Below are positions 1 to 9,245 of a stretch of DNA of 55,838 nucleotides, in pieces. The stretch spans positions 1 through 55,838 of the forward strand of contig CANRSX010000033.1 in the NCBI GenBank assembly GCA_947642555.1. Direction: 5' to 3'. The stretch's first letter is position 1, and each line of letters opens with the position of its first letter. The stretch comes from an uncultured Roseburia sp. Its GTDB lineage: Bacteria; Bacillota; Clostridia; Lachnospirales; Lachnospiraceae. A program made the translations under genes and the position numbers. The notes beneath the pieces are model-generated. The model was not told where the DNA came from and ran no database searches. It saw only the letters and a list, made by a program, of their open reading frames with translations.

Positions 1-53
1 AGAGCACGCGGCTGTTAACCGCGCTGTCGTAGGTTCGAGTCCTACTCGGGGAG
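1..53 (+). tRNA. tRNA-Asn (GTT), 5' end cut off by the window edge
   Basis: The anticodon stem-loop around positions 8-22 carries anticodon GTT at 14-16. The T-arm has stem 29-33 pairing with 41-45 around a TTCGAGT loop, and the 3' acceptor strand is 46-52 with discriminator G53. The D-arm and 5' acceptor strand lie before the window. No CCA is encoded. Confidence 0.9.
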
Positions 54-139
54 CTTTCCATAAAGGATCTGATATTATGGAGAAAAAGCGTCACGGGTTG
101 GAATAGTGTGGCGATTTTTTGCATATGAATAGTATATAT

Positions 140-210
140 GGCGACTTAGCCAAGTGGTAAGGCGTGGGACTGCAACTCCCTGATCGTCGGTTCAAATCCG
201 TCAGTCGCCT
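140..210 (+). tRNA. tRNA-Cys (GCA)
   Basis: The acceptor strands GGCGACT (140-146) and AGTCGCC (203-209) pair perfectly and U210 is the discriminator base, as expected for tRNA-Cys. The anticodon loop reads CTGCAAC with anticodon GCA, and the T-loop is TTCAAAT. CCA is not encoded. It sits 86 bp after the tRNA-Asn and is probably part of the same tRNA operon. Confidence 0.95.
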
Positions 211-213
211 TTT

Positions 214-248
214 AAGACTTCAAAGCAAAGCTTTGAGGTCTTTTTTTT
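214..248 (+). terminator. Rho-independent terminator of the tRNA operon
   Basis: A 13-bp stem (214-226 with 230-242, one G-T pair) has a 3-nt AAA loop and runs into eight T residues (241-248). It lies directly after tRNA-Cys. Confidence 0.9.
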
Positions 249-368
249 ATTTTTATAAGAGAACAAAAATATAATAAATCAAACAAAAATAGAATATAAT
301 CAAGGATTCATCAGATAAGATAGGGAAAATGATACAGAACCTATCAGGAGAAAAGGAGAGAATTAGTT

Positions 369-1760
369 ATGGCAAAAGAACTTGGCAAAGACAAATTCGG
401 TGTGCAGCGGACCATGCGCAGAAAAGACTTTTTCGGGGATTCCCTGGGAATGTTTGCGCTGAATACGATGAGCGGCCTGGTCGGGCAGATGACGTATTTT
501 TATACGGATAAGGTCGGGGTGGCGGCCGGATCCGTGGCGACGATTCTGCTGATCTGCAAGATTATCGATGCGTTTACGGATCTGATCATGGGAAATATCG
601 TGGATCACACGAAGCCTGGAAAAGAAAAGTACAGACCGTGGCTGTTAAAGGCAGGTATTCCCGCGGGTATTCTGACGGTGCTGATGTTTACGGTGCCAAA
701 AGGAAGCTCTGGATTACAGGTTGCCTACCTTTTGATTACAAACGTCTTATTTACGGCGGTTGCCTACACGGCGGTGTGTATTCCTTATACTTCTCTGATG
801 ATCGTGCGGACGAACAGCCAGGAGGAGAGAGGAAGAATGGGGACCTGGAGAGCGGCGTCCGGCTATGTATCAGGTATGATCATCGCGGTTGCGATCATTC
901 CCCTCACCAATATGCTGGGCGGGACGCAGAGCGCCTGGATTAAGTTCGGTGCGATTGCAGGCGCCCTTGTCATTCTCGCATTTCTGATCTGCTATCTGAC
1001 CAGCAGGGAGACGGTACAGGATGCGTCAGCAGCCGCGAATCCGGAGGAAGAGGAAGAACCGGTTCCGTTTTTGGAGGCAGTGGTAAAATTATTCCACAAC
1101 AAATACTGGGTTATGATCCTGGTCATGAACTTTTTCGTAAATGTGTTATATGGAATTGGCGGGGCTTCCGGCGCTTACTACGCGAAATGGATTTACGGAA
1201 ATGACAATCTGATGGGCATTATGGGGGCTGTGGGTATGATCCCGACTTTACTCGGATTTATTCTGGTGGGGCCGATGATCAAGCACCTGGGGGTTACAAA
1301 GACACTGAAGGTTTCGTTTTTGATCGGATGTGTCAGCAATGTGGTAAGAATTGTAAATCCGTATCATTTCGGATTTAATGTGACGATGGGCTGCTTCGGA
1401 ACTTTTGCGAATATCCCGATGATGTGCCTGATGGGCGTGCTGACGGCAATGTCCATCGATTACAATGAATATCAGTACGGAAAAAAGATGGTGGCTTCTT
1501 CCCAGGCTGCGTCCAGCTTCGGCTGCAAGATCGGAAGCGGCCTCGGCGCCTCGGTGATCGGATGGTGCTTAGCGGCCGTTGCATATGACGCGACGCTCTC
1601 CGTTGCAACCATGGCGACAAAGCAGGCGATCTTTACCTTTTCAATTTATATTCCGATGATCATGTTTGGCATTTTGTTTATCATGAGCTGCCGGTTTGAT
1701 CTTGAGAAGCGGCTTCCAGCCTTAAAAGAGGAGATTGCGAGAAGAAAAGCGCAGAAATAA
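369..1760 (+). CDS. GPH-family (MFS) glycoside:cation symporter
   Basis: A 463-aa polytopic membrane protein with about 12 hydrophobic segments, the usual size for the glycoside-pentoside-hexuronide:cation symporter family. The loop after the second segment reads DHTKPGKEKYRPW, matching the family's D-x-T-K-S-R-x-G-K-F-R-P-W signature. It should import a sugar or glycoside with a cation. Start: ATG follows a GGAGAAAAGGAGAG purine stretch. The next gene, a GH78 rhamnosidase, starts only 13 bp after the stop, so the two are almost certainly one operon and the cargo is probably a rhamnoside or a product of its cleavage; the substrate itself cannot be read from the sequence. Confidence 0.88.
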   Translation: MAKELGKDKFGVQRTMRRKDFFGDSLGMFALNTMSGLVGQMTYFYTDKVGVAAGSVATILLICKIIDAFTDLIMGNIVDHTKPGKEKYRPWLLKAGIPAGILTVLMFTVPKGSSGLQVAYLLITNVLFTAVAYTAVCIPYTSLMIVRTNSQEERGRMGTWRAASGYVSGMIIAVAIIPLTNMLGGTQSAWIKFGAIAGALVILAFLICYLTSRETVQDASAAANPEEEEEPVPFLEAVVKLFHNKYWVMILVMNFFVNVLYGIGGASGAYYAKWIYGNDNLMGIMGAVGMIPTLLGFILVGPMIKHLGVTKTLKVSFLIGCVSNVVRIVNPYHFGFNVTMGCFGTFANIPMMCLMGVLTAMSIDYNEYQYGKKMVASSQAASSFGCKIGSGLGASVIGWCLAAVAYDATLSVATMATKQAIFTFSIYIPMIMFGILFIMSCRFDLEKRLPALKEEIARRKAQK

Positions 1761-1773
1761 TAAGGAGATTAAG

Positions 1774-4578
1774 ATGTATGAGATCAGTCATGTGACCTGC
1801 GAACACATAGAGAATCCGGTTTCCATCGATGTGGAGAATCCGCGTTTTTCATGGGAGGTAAGCTCAGATCAGAATCAGGTATATCAGAGCGCATACCGGA
1901 TCATCGTGAAAAAGGAAACCGGCGAAACAGTCTGGGACAGCGGTAAGACAGAGAGAAAAGATACGATAGAAATAAAATATAACGGCAAAGCCCTTGTATC
2001 TGCACAGAAATATCATTATCAGATTATATCCTGGAATCAGGACGGTGAGGAAGCGGAAAGTCAGACACAATTTTTTCAGACTGCGTTTTTTCACACGACA
2101 GACTGGGAGGCGGAGTGGATCGAACCGGATCCGCTCCCACAGCTGCCGGAGAATCCGCTGGAGGGCGCAAACCGGAAGTGGATGGAATTTTTGTCGGATA
2201 TGATGCAGGGAAAGAATCCGCCCATGATCTCGGATGAGGAAAATTTAAAATCTCAGGGACTGGAGCCCTATGATCCGCCGGTGCGCATGAGAAGGGAATT
2301 TAAACTGAACGGCCAGATCAGATCTGCATGCCTGTATCTCACTGCACACGGGATGTATGAGGTAAAAATAAACGGCCGCCCGGTGACGGATTCCCTGTTC
2401 AATCCCGGGTTTACGACCTATGACAGGAGGATCCTCTATCAGGTTTTCCCGGTGGAGCATCTGTTAAAAACAGGGGAAAACGCCATTGCAGTCACGATTG
2501 CGGACGGATGGTATAAAGGAAAGATCGCCCTGGGCAGAGGTTGCGAATACGGGGAAGTCCCGGGTCTGCTGTTACAGCTGGAGCTGACATACACGGATGG
2601 ATCAAAGGAAAAAATCTGCTCGGACAGCAGCTGGCATTATTCGTTTGACGGGCCGGTCCGGCAGGCGGATCTGTTTCTCGGTCAGACCGTGGATGGGAGA
2701 TTAAAGGACGGGGAGCCTTCCGTCTGCGGTTATCCGGCGGAAAACTGGAAGCCGGTGGTGGTAAAGGAAAAGCCGGGGGATGCCAGACCGGGTGAGGGCG
2801 CATGTTTTACCGGAAAACTGGAGGCGCAGAAAATGCCTCTTGTGCGGGTTTATGAAAAAATCGCGGCGAAGCGGGTGTGGCAGGCGCCAAACGGTGAGAC
2901 ACTTGTCGATTTCGGGCAGAATATGGCGGGTATGATCGAGGTCATCCTGTGCGGGGAACGGGGAGAGACGATTACCTTTGAGCACGGCGAGGTGCTGGAT
3001 GCGGAGGGTAATTTCACCTATGCCTTCGAGGGGGACGAAACGCGGGCTCAGAGGGACTGCTACATCTGTGCGGGAACGGGGGAGGAGATCTTCTGTCCGC
3101 AGTTTACCTATCACGGGTTCCGCTATGTGCGGGTGACGGGTGGAAAGAACTGGAAAAAAGAACAGTTTACCGCGTTTGCAGTCGGGACGGACAATAAGCT
3201 GACCGGTAATTTCTGGTGCTCGGATGAGATGCTTGAGCAGCTTCAGCACAACATTCTCTGGAGCCAGAGGAGCAACAACATCACGATTCCGACGGACTGC
3301 CCGACCAGGGAAAAGGCGGGATGGACCGGGGACGTGGTGGTTTACGGGCAGACGGCCCTGTACAATCAGGAGATGACCGCGTTTTACGAGGACTGGCTTA
3401 CGAGCATCCGCATGGAGCAGACCGCAAACGGGCATGTGTTAAACACGGTTCCCCTGATTAAAAATTATGTGCAGCAGACCATGGCGGGTTCTCTCGGATG
3501 GGGGGACGTGATCCTGACGCTGCCCATGCAGCTGTACCGGCTGCGCGGCGACAGACAGGTGTTAGAGGATAACTATGCCGCGATGAAAAAATGGATGGAG
3601 GCGATGCGAAACAGCGCGCACGAGCTTCCGACCCAGAATCCCATGGGCGGGATCACGCAGAAGCAGTATGACGCGATGCCGGACCGGCAGAAGGAGAATC
3701 AGCATTATCTGATCAATACCGGGTTTCATTTCGGGGACTGGCTGGTTCCCTCGGTGAAGGATGAGCATGGATTTTCGGACGGACCGAAGTCCGCGTTTCT
3801 TACCATGAACTACACGGATACGGCGATCCTGGCGTCGGATGCGGATCTGTTTGCGGAGATTTCCGAACTGCTGGGAAAAGACGGAACAGCACGCGAATAC
3901 CGCGCGTATGCGAAGCGGGTGCGGGAAGCATTTTATGAGGAATACGTGGACGAAAACGGCAGGCTGGGTCAGGAATTGCAGGGAAATTATATTCTGGCAT
4001 TAAAACATCACATGGTGCCGCAGGAAAAAGAGGCGCTTCTGGCAAAACATTTAAATGAGCTGATTCAGAAAAACGGAAACCGCCTGGACACGGGGTTTAT
4101 GTCGGTACCCTATCTGTTAGATATACTGTGCGGTTACGGATACCGGGATACCGCATACAAAGTCCTGTGGCAGAGACAGTGTCCTTCCTGGCTCTATGAG
4201 ATCGAGCGGGGTGCGACGACCATGTGGGAAAACTGGGATGCGATCCGGGAGGACGGTTCGGTCTGCGGCTGTTCCTTCAACCACTACGCCTTTGGCTGCG
4301 TCGGGGATTTCATGTACCGGCGGCTTTTAGGGATTCAGAATGCCGGAACCGGGTATGACAGGATCCGCATTGCTCCGGATTCTGGCTGCGGACTTACCTG
4401 GGTGGAAGGAAGTTATCACGGCCCCCACGGGACGATCAGCCTCCGGTGGGAAAAAGCGGGCGATACGTACCGGATCTCCGGCACGATACCGGCGAATTCC
4501 TCCGCGTTTCTGGATCTGCCCGACGGGACCGTGAAGGAGCTGGGAAACGGGAGATTCGAGGCGGCCGTCCCCGCGTAA
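1774..4578 (+). CDS. GH78 alpha-L-rhamnosidase
   Basis: A 934-aa cytoplasmic enzyme (no signal peptide) predicted to release alpha-L-rhamnose from rhamnosides. It shows the GH78 order: N-terminal beta domains (residues 1-340), the (alpha/alpha)6 catalytic barrel and a C-terminal beta domain. The hallmark stretch TDCPTREKAGWTGD contains Glu513, expected from the family to be the general acid. Later family blocks include NTGFHFGDWL and a GATTMWENWDA segment. Start: ATG1774 has AAGGAGATTAAG just before it; an upstream in-frame ATG at 1735 lies inside the transporter gene and was rejected. It ends 3 bp from the convergent AraC gene. It is a relative of the GH78 at 5863, not a close copy, and its acid-residue motif is one residue shorter (REKAGW versus RDERLGW). 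Confidence 0.92.
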   Translation: MYEISHVTCEHIENPVSIDVENPRFSWEVSSDQNQVYQSAYRIIVKKETGETVWDSGKTERKDTIEIKYNGKALVSAQKYHYQIISWNQDGEEAESQTQFFQTAFFHTTDWEAEWIEPDPLPQLPENPLEGANRKWMEFLSDMMQGKNPPMISDEENLKSQGLEPYDPPVRMRREFKLNGQIRSACLYLTAHGMYEVKINGRPVTDSLFNPGFTTYDRRILYQVFPVEHLLKTGENAIAVTIADGWYKGKIALGRGCEYGEVPGLLLQLELTYTDGSKEKICSDSSWHYSFDGPVRQADLFLGQTVDGRLKDGEPSVCGYPAENWKPVVVKEKPGDARPGEGACFTGKLEAQKMPLVRVYEKIAAKRVWQAPNGETLVDFGQNMAGMIEVILCGERGETITFEHGEVLDAEGNFTYAFEGDETRAQRDCYICAGTGEEIFCPQFTYHGFRYVRVTGGKNWKKEQFTAFAVGTDNKLTGNFWCSDEMLEQLQHNILWSQRSNNITIPTDCPTREKAGWTGDVVVYGQTALYNQEMTAFYEDWLTSIRMEQTANGHVLNTVPLIKNYVQQTMAGSLGWGDVILTLPMQLYRLRGDRQVLEDNYAAMKKWMEAMRNSAHELPTQNPMGGITQKQYDAMPDRQKENQHYLINTGFHFGDWLVPSVKDEHGFSDGPKSAFLTMNYTDTAILASDADLFAEISELLGKDGTAREYRAYAKRVREAFYEEYVDENGRLGQELQGNYILALKHHMVPQEKEALLAKHLNELIQKNGNRLDTGFMSVPYLLDILCGYGYRDTAYKVLWQRQCPSWLYEIERGATTMWENWDAIREDGSVCGCSFNHYAFGCVGDFMYRRLLGIQNAGTGYDRIRIAPDSGCGLTWVEGSYHGPHGTISLRWEKAGDTYRISGTIPANSSAFLDLPDGTVKELGNGRFEAAVPA

Positions 4579-4581
4579 GCG

Positions 4582-5751
4582 TTACACCGGATTTTTCCGG
4601 TATTGCAGGGGAGTGACGTGATACTGTTTTTTAAAGGCCGTCTGAAAATGGCTCTGGCTGGAAAAACAGAGATAATTGCTGATCTCCGTCAGTGATTTTT
4701 CGGTAAACTGCAGCAGGAGCCGGCTCTCCTCCAACTTACAGCGGAGAATGAAATCCCCCAGCGAAAATCCCAGCTGCTGTTTAAAATAGGTGGAAAAATA
4801 GGAGCGGCTGAAACCGACGTGGGCTGCGACGTCCGCCACAGTGATATGACAATTGACGTTTTGCTGGACGTAGCGGATGGCTTTCTGGATCAGATCGTCG
4901 GAGGAGACCGGAATCCTGTTTTCCCGCACACGTCTGGCAAAGTCATAACTGACCTGCCCCATCAGAGTGTAGAGCGTATCCGCGTCGTTGATATGCTCTG
5001 CTTTCTGAATATAGAGGTCCGAGAGCTGGTAGGCGGTGTCATAGTCAAGGCCGCCGTCGATGGCCGCACGGGTTGCGAGCGTGGTGGTTACAATCAGGTT
5101 GTTCTTAAGCTGCCGCAGGGCGGACGGCGCGAGGATTCCGGGATTGTAGCTGGTCAGGTTGGTGTGCAGCTTCAGCAGATCCTCCGGCCTGCCGGTGCGG
5201 ATGATGGTGAGCACCAGGTTTTCCAGCTTATAGGATTCATTGTGCGCCAGGTTTTCTTTTTTTTCGTAGGTCTGCTCCGCCAGTTTCATGGAAAAACCGG
5301 CGTCGGAGGACAGATCGATGATCTCATTGACGTCGATATATTCCTCGTTCAGGCAGTAGTTTAAAAAAATCAGTTTTTCCAGGAAGGGGTTTAGGGGGAG
5401 TTTTTCAACGGAATCCACAAAGGCGCGGAATTCCCCGTGCCGTTCGGATGGAACGGAGTAATCGGCATACAGCCTGTGGAGGTCGAAATCCGAGTGGGGG
5501 ATTGCGCTGACAGGTCCTAAGATCAGGTGATGGTTCTGCCGGGCCACGGAGCCGAAATAAACGCCGTAATCCGTCGCGCAGAAGGAGACGGAGGCGTCGG
5601 ATTCCATGAGCCTTCGGGTGTATGTTTCCGGGGGCCAGGTGAGAGGGGTCTGGTCCGGAAAAGCGGATAAGGGTATCCCGTTCTCGTAGAGATAGACGGG
5701 AAGCCGGGTGTCCTGCTGATACAGCCGGCAGAAGGTGTTTAAATGAAACAT
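4582..5751 (-). CDS. AraC-family transcriptional regulator (rhamnoside locus)
   Basis: A 389-aa protein with a long N-terminal part of unassigned fold and a C-terminal AraC double helix-turn-helix (last ~100 residues: the block VADVAAHVGFSRSYFSTYFK, then SHFQTAFKKQYHVTP). It probably activates one or both flanking rhamnosidase units in response to a rhamnose-derived signal; that is inferred from position between two GH78 genes. Start: the ATG at 5751 (protein beginning MFHLNTF) follows an AGGAGGGAG site, whereas the longer frame from 5790 lacks one. It is divergent from the second GH78 (111-bp shared region) and convergent with the first. A second regulator of similar layout occurs at 34124-35323. 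Confidence 0.88.
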   Translation of the reverse strand: MFHLNTFCRLYQQDTRLPVYLYENGIPLSAFPDQTPLTWPPETYTRRLMESDASVSFCATDYGVYFGSVARQNHHLILGPVSAIPHSDFDLHRLYADYSVPSERHGEFRAFVDSVEKLPLNPFLEKLIFLNYCLNEEYIDVNEIIDLSSDAGFSMKLAEQTYEKKENLAHNESYKLENLVLTIIRTGRPEDLLKLHTNLTSYNPGILAPSALRQLKNNLIVTTTLATRAAIDGGLDYDTAYQLSDLYIQKAEHINDADTLYTLMGQVSYDFARRVRENRIPVSSDDLIQKAIRYVQQNVNCHITVADVAAHVGFSRSYFSTYFKQQLGFSLGDFILRCKLEESRLLLQFTEKSLTEISNYLCFSSQSHFQTAFKKQYHVTPLQYRKNPV

Positions 5752-5862
5752 CGGCGGTTCTCCCTCCTGGTAAAATGGTTTGTTCCGCAAAATGGTGCGG
5801 GTTGAACAAAACGTTTAAGAAATTATAGGACAGATAAAAGAAAGATGCAAGGAGTGAAAAGG
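5752..5862. promoter_or_regulatory. Divergent promoter region between AraC and GH78
   Basis: The 111-bp region holds both start sites. On the plus strand TTGAAC (-35-like), a 16-bp spacer and TATAGG (-10-like) could serve the rhamnosidase. The -35 is followed by AAAACGTTT, an 8-bp palindrome core typical of LacI-type or cre-like sites. A similar AAAACGTTT/AAACGTTTC sequence precedes the sulfatase at 33988. Confidence 0.4.
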
Positions 5863-8598
5863 ATGATACTTTATGATATAAGAACAGAATATCGCAAAGA
5901 TCCGATCGGGCTGGCGGTAAAACAGCCCCGTTTTTCGTGGAAAATCGAATCGGATGTCAAAAATACGAGACAGACACAGTACCGGATAACAGTGAAAACG
6001 TCAGATGTAATTGCATGGGACAGCGGCCGGGTTTCATCGGAGCAGTCGGTGTTAATCCCCTATGAGGGGGAGCCGCTACAGGAGGAGACGCGCTACCAGG
6101 TGACGGTGGAGGTGGAGGATAATCACGGAAACCGGGCAGAGGCGGAGGCGTCCTTTGAGACAGGCATTTTTTCCGGGGAGCATTTTGCCGCGAAGATGAT
6201 CACCCACGATTTTCCGAAGGAGGAGACGGCCTGCCCCTGTTTTTATCAGAAAATCAGCGTAAAGGGGCCGGTAAAGCGGGCGGTGGCCTGCGCGACAGCC
6301 TGGGGGGTCTATGAGATGCGGATCAACGGAAGGCGGGTCGGGGAGGATCATATGACTCCCGGGTGGACCAGCTATCATCACCGTCTGCAGTATCAGACCT
6401 ATGACGTGACGGAACTGCTGCAGCCGGAGAGCTGTGTGGAGATGATCGTGGGAAACGGCTGGTATAAGGGGATTTTCGGCTTTCTGTGCCAGCCGGATCA
6501 CTATGGGGACAAAGTGGGAGCCTTTGCGGAGCTCCATATTTTTTACGAGGACGGGACAAAGGAGATCGTTGCCACGGATGAGAGCTGGAAGGTGAGGACC
6601 GGGGAGATCCGTTACAGTGAGATTTATATGGGGGAGACGATTGACACGGACGCGCCAGAAATCCGGGAGGGCACGGTTTCGGTCCTGGAATTTGACAAAA
6701 GTACCCTCACCGCGCAGGAGAATGAGCCGGTGCGCATCACGGAGCGCATTCCCGCAAAACGGGTGTTTGTGACGCCGAAGGGGGAGAAGCTGGTGGATTT
6801 CGGACAGAACCTGGCGGGGGCGGCCGAGATCCGCATCCGGGGGAAAAAGGGGCAGAAGATCGTGGTGCATCATGCGGAGACCCTGGATAAAGACGGCAAT
6901 TTTTATCCGGATACCCTGCGGCAGGCAAAGTCGGTTGATACTTACATCTGTAATGGAGAGGAGCAGGTGTTTTTCCCGCACTTTACGTTTCACGGGTTCC
7001 GCTATCTCATGGTAGAAGGCATGGATGAGATGGAGCCGGAGCAGTTTACGGCCTGCGCCATGCACTCGGATATGGAGCAGACGGGAAGCTTCTGGTGTTC
7101 GAACCGCAGGGTGAATCAGCTGCAAAGCAATATTTCCTGGGGACTTCGAAGTAATTTTTTAGATATCCCGACGGACTGCCCGCAGCGGGACGAGCGCCTG
7201 GGCTGGACCGGGGACGCGCAGATTTTTTCCTGGACAGCGGCGTTTCTGCGGAACACGGCCCTGTTTTTCACAAAGTGGATGCGGGATGTGGCGGCGGAAT
7301 CCTCCCTGGAACAGGGCGTGCCCCACGTGGTCCCCGATCTTCTGGGGCAGTACAGCTCCTCCGCCTGGAGCGACGTCGCTGTGATCGTGCCCTGGGTGGT
7401 GTATCAGACCTACGGCGATAAAAGGATTCTCGAGGAATCCTGGAAGTGTATGCATGAGTGGGTGGATTATATCAGGAATCACTGTGAGGAAAACGGGCTG
7501 TGGATGAGCGGCTATCAGTACGGGGACTGGCTGGCGCTGGACAAGGAGGAGAGCGCGGACCGCACGGGGGCCACGGATCCCTATCTGATCGCAAACGCCT
7601 ATTATCTGTATGTGACGGATCTCGTGCGGCAGACGGCTGAGATTCTGGGAAAAGAGGAGGATGCGAAACAATACGGCAGCCTCTATGAAAAGACGCTGGA
7701 GGCCTTCCGTGAGGAATATTACACCGCCACCGGGAGAATCGTGAGCGAGACGCAGACCGGGGCGGTTTTATCCCTGTATTTTCACCTGGCGCGGGAAAAA
7801 GACCGGAAGCGGATCTTAGAGACGCTGTTAAATAATATCGGAAAGCACAAGAACCACCTGGCGACCGGGTTTGTGGGAACACCTTACATTTGTCATACAT
7901 TGTCCGAAAACGGCGCCCATGAGATGGCGGCCACGCTTTTTATGAGAGAGGATTATCCCTCCTGGCTGTATGCTGTGAATATGGGTGCCACGACGATCTG
8001 GGAGAGATGGAATTCCATCATGCCGGACGGAAGCTTTGACGAATCGGGCATGAATTCCTTAAATCACTATGCCTACGGATCCATCGGCGACTGGATGTAC
8101 CGCAAGGTGGCGGGGATCAGCCAGCTGGAGCCGGGGTATCACAGGTTTCAGATCCGTCCTATGTTTGTAAAAGGAATGGAGGAGGTAAAGGCGGAATTTG
8201 ATTCGGTGTACGGGAAAATCGTTTCCGCTGTGAGCTGTAAGGACGGGAAGATCCGGGTCCATGTGGAGGTGCCGGCGAATACGACAGCTGTCATAGTTTT
8301 ACCGGAAAAAGAGGAGCCGCTGACCGTCGGGTCCGGCGTCTATGAGTACGAATATGAGACGGCGACGGATCTCTCCACGGAGCGCTTCAGCATGGACAGC
8401 ACCTTCGGGGAGATCGCGAAGGAGCCGCTGGCCTTAGAGATGTTCGAGCAGTTTGCGCCGGGGATGATGGAGGGCCCGATGATCCAGTTCGCCTATCCGA
8501 TGACCCTGTCCGAGGTGGCGGCCATCGCGCCGGAGGCGGAACCGGTCTACAGAGCTGTGGTGCTGGCGTTAAATGAACAGGAAAGAGGGCGCTCCTAA
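5863..8598 (+). CDS. GH78 alpha-L-rhamnosidase with C-terminal extension
   Basis: A 911-aa cytoplasmic GH78 enzyme. N-terminal beta domains precede the barrel; the motif TDCPQRDERLGWTGD includes Glu444, the expected general acid, and blocks such as QYGDWLALD and GATTIWERWNS follow. From about residue 830 there is an extra ~80-aa, helix-rich tail (starts near TDLSTERFSMDSTFGEI, ends with a YPMTLSEVAAIAPEA block) that the other GH78 lacks. Start: ATG5863 is preceded by AAGGAG with 8-nt spacing; the in-frame ATG at 5845 lies before that site. The stop codon forms the loop of a terminator hairpin. Regulation is probably by the divergent AraC protein. A product of narrower specificity than the first GH78 is possible, but the sequence does not say which. 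Confidence 0.92.
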   Translation: MILYDIRTEYRKDPIGLAVKQPRFSWKIESDVKNTRQTQYRITVKTSDVIAWDSGRVSSEQSVLIPYEGEPLQEETRYQVTVEVEDNHGNRAEAEASFETGIFSGEHFAAKMITHDFPKEETACPCFYQKISVKGPVKRAVACATAWGVYEMRINGRRVGEDHMTPGWTSYHHRLQYQTYDVTELLQPESCVEMIVGNGWYKGIFGFLCQPDHYGDKVGAFAELHIFYEDGTKEIVATDESWKVRTGEIRYSEIYMGETIDTDAPEIREGTVSVLEFDKSTLTAQENEPVRITERIPAKRVFVTPKGEKLVDFGQNLAGAAEIRIRGKKGQKIVVHHAETLDKDGNFYPDTLRQAKSVDTYICNGEEQVFFPHFTFHGFRYLMVEGMDEMEPEQFTACAMHSDMEQTGSFWCSNRRVNQLQSNISWGLRSNFLDIPTDCPQRDERLGWTGDAQIFSWTAAFLRNTALFFTKWMRDVAAESSLEQGVPHVVPDLLGQYSSSAWSDVAVIVPWVVYQTYGDKRILEESWKCMHEWVDYIRNHCEENGLWMSGYQYGDWLALDKEESADRTGATDPYLIANAYYLYVTDLVRQTAEILGKEEDAKQYGSLYEKTLEAFREEYYTATGRIVSETQTGAVLSLYFHLAREKDRKRILETLLNNIGKHKNHLATGFVGTPYICHTLSENGAHEMAATLFMREDYPSWLYAVNMGATTIWERWNSIMPDGSFDESGMNSLNHYAYGSIGDWMYRKVAGISQLEPGYHRFQIRPMFVKGMEEVKAEFDSVYGKIVSAVSCKDGKIRVHVEVPANTTAVIVLPEKEEPLTVGSGVYEYEYETATDLSTERFSMDSTFGEIAKEPLALEMFEQFAPGMMEGPMIQFAYPMTLSEVAAIAPEAEPVYRAVVLALNEQERGRS

Positions 8599-8612
8599 GG
8601 GGCGCTTTCTTT
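8589..8612 (+). terminator. Terminator overlapping the GH78 stop codon
   Basis: GCGCTCC (8589-8595) pairs with GGGGCGC (8599-8605), with one T-G pair. The three-base loop is the TAA stop codon itself (8596-8598), and TTTCTTT follows. Confidence 0.75.
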
Positions 8613-8642
8613 GTGATAAGCTGTATAAACCTGAAAAAACAC

Positions 8643-8670
8643 TTTACAACAGGGCAGAAAACATTATAAA
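8643..8670 (+). promoter_or_regulatory. Probable sigma-A promoter for the zinc-knuckle gene
   Basis: TTTACA (8643-8648), a 16-bp spacer and TATAAA (8665-8670) lie 46 bp before the start of the next gene and after the GH78 terminator. Confidence 0.5.
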
Positions 8671-8716
8671 CTAAAGAAGGAGTGATGTCGGAACAGATTG
8701 ATGGAAAGGGTACGAT

Positions 8717-9106
8717 ATGGGCTATTTTTGTGAGGTTCGCTGTCCGGACTGCGGCTACAGCAGAAAATTTCAGCTCGGATGCGGAAAAAAGGATTTTGAC
8801 CGGGAAGCGGTGTATTCCCATTTTGATATGATGGACGGCTGGGCGGCAAAGGTCGAGGAGATGAAGAAGAGTTCCGCCTATCTGACCTTCCGCTACCGGC
8901 TGGGACGCTGTGAGGACTGCGGCATGTTAAAGGAGGTTCCTGAGATTACATTTGAAGATGGAACTGTCTTTTACAGTAAGCAGTGTACGTGCGACCCGGA
9001 CAGTGAGCATGAGATCAGACTGGTTGCGGATGAGGACGGGGAGACGGTTCCCTGTCCGGACTGCGGAAATATGCTGACACCAGAGCGGACAGGACTCTGG
9101 GATTAA
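8717..9106 (+). CDS. Small zinc-knuckle protein of unknown function
   Basis: A 129-aa soluble protein that I do not recognise. It contains three CxxC knuckles (CPDC at residues 9-12, CEDC near 65, CPDC near 112) plus a CTC pair near 90. This pattern suggests two bound zinc ions or a rubredoxin-like fold. The sequence ends acidic. A weak GGAAAGG ribosome site precedes ATG8717. It lies between a terminated GH78 gene and the flagellin promoter region and has its own likely promoter, so it is probably monocistronic. No catalytic motif is visible. The Cys arrangement and intact frame support a real gene. Confidence 0.7.
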   Translation: MGYFCEVRCPDCGYSRKFQLGCGKKDFDREAVYSHFDMMDGWAAKVEEMKKSSAYLTFRYRLGRCEDCGMLKEVPEITFEDGTVFYSKQCTCDPDSEHEIRLVADEDGETVPCPDCGNMLTPERTGLWD

Positions 9107-9147
9107 TCGGAATCTGTGCCGGAAGGCTTTGGAATCAGATGAAAATG

Positions 9148-9155
9148 GCCGATAT
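9148..9155 (+). promoter_or_regulatory. Sigma-28-type -10 element of the protease-flagellin gene
   Basis: GCCGATAT matches the motility sigma factor (FliA/SigD) -10 consensus. The ten bases GCCGATATAA recur exactly in front of the second flagellin (minus strand, 13253-13244). No convincing TAAA -35 is present at the usual spacing, so the assignment rests on the shared -10 and the gene type. Confidence 0.6.
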
Positions 9156-9192
9156 AACAGATAAAGCATGAAAATGTCCACATGGAGGTGGA

Positions 9193-9226
9193 CGGCCGGG
9201 TGATGCGAAGAGGCGCAGACCGGCCG
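9193..9226 (+). promoter_or_regulatory. Leader hairpin before the protease-flagellin ribosome site
   Basis: CGGCCGG (9193-9199) can pair with CCGGCCG (9220-9226) around a 20-nt loop. The strong AAAGGAGG site (9233-9240) starts 6 nt after it. A leader hairpin also exists in the other flagellin transcript, although it is not similar in sequence. Confidence 0.45.
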
Positions 9227-9245
9227 GTGAGTAAAGGAGGACGAT

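Noticed and set aside
2701..3435. A 244-codon open frame on the minus strand across the first GH78 gene
   Set aside because: It is antisense to an unmistakable GH78, has no ribosome site and shows composition of a shadow frame, as do the other long antisense frames over GH78, Lhr and the esterase.
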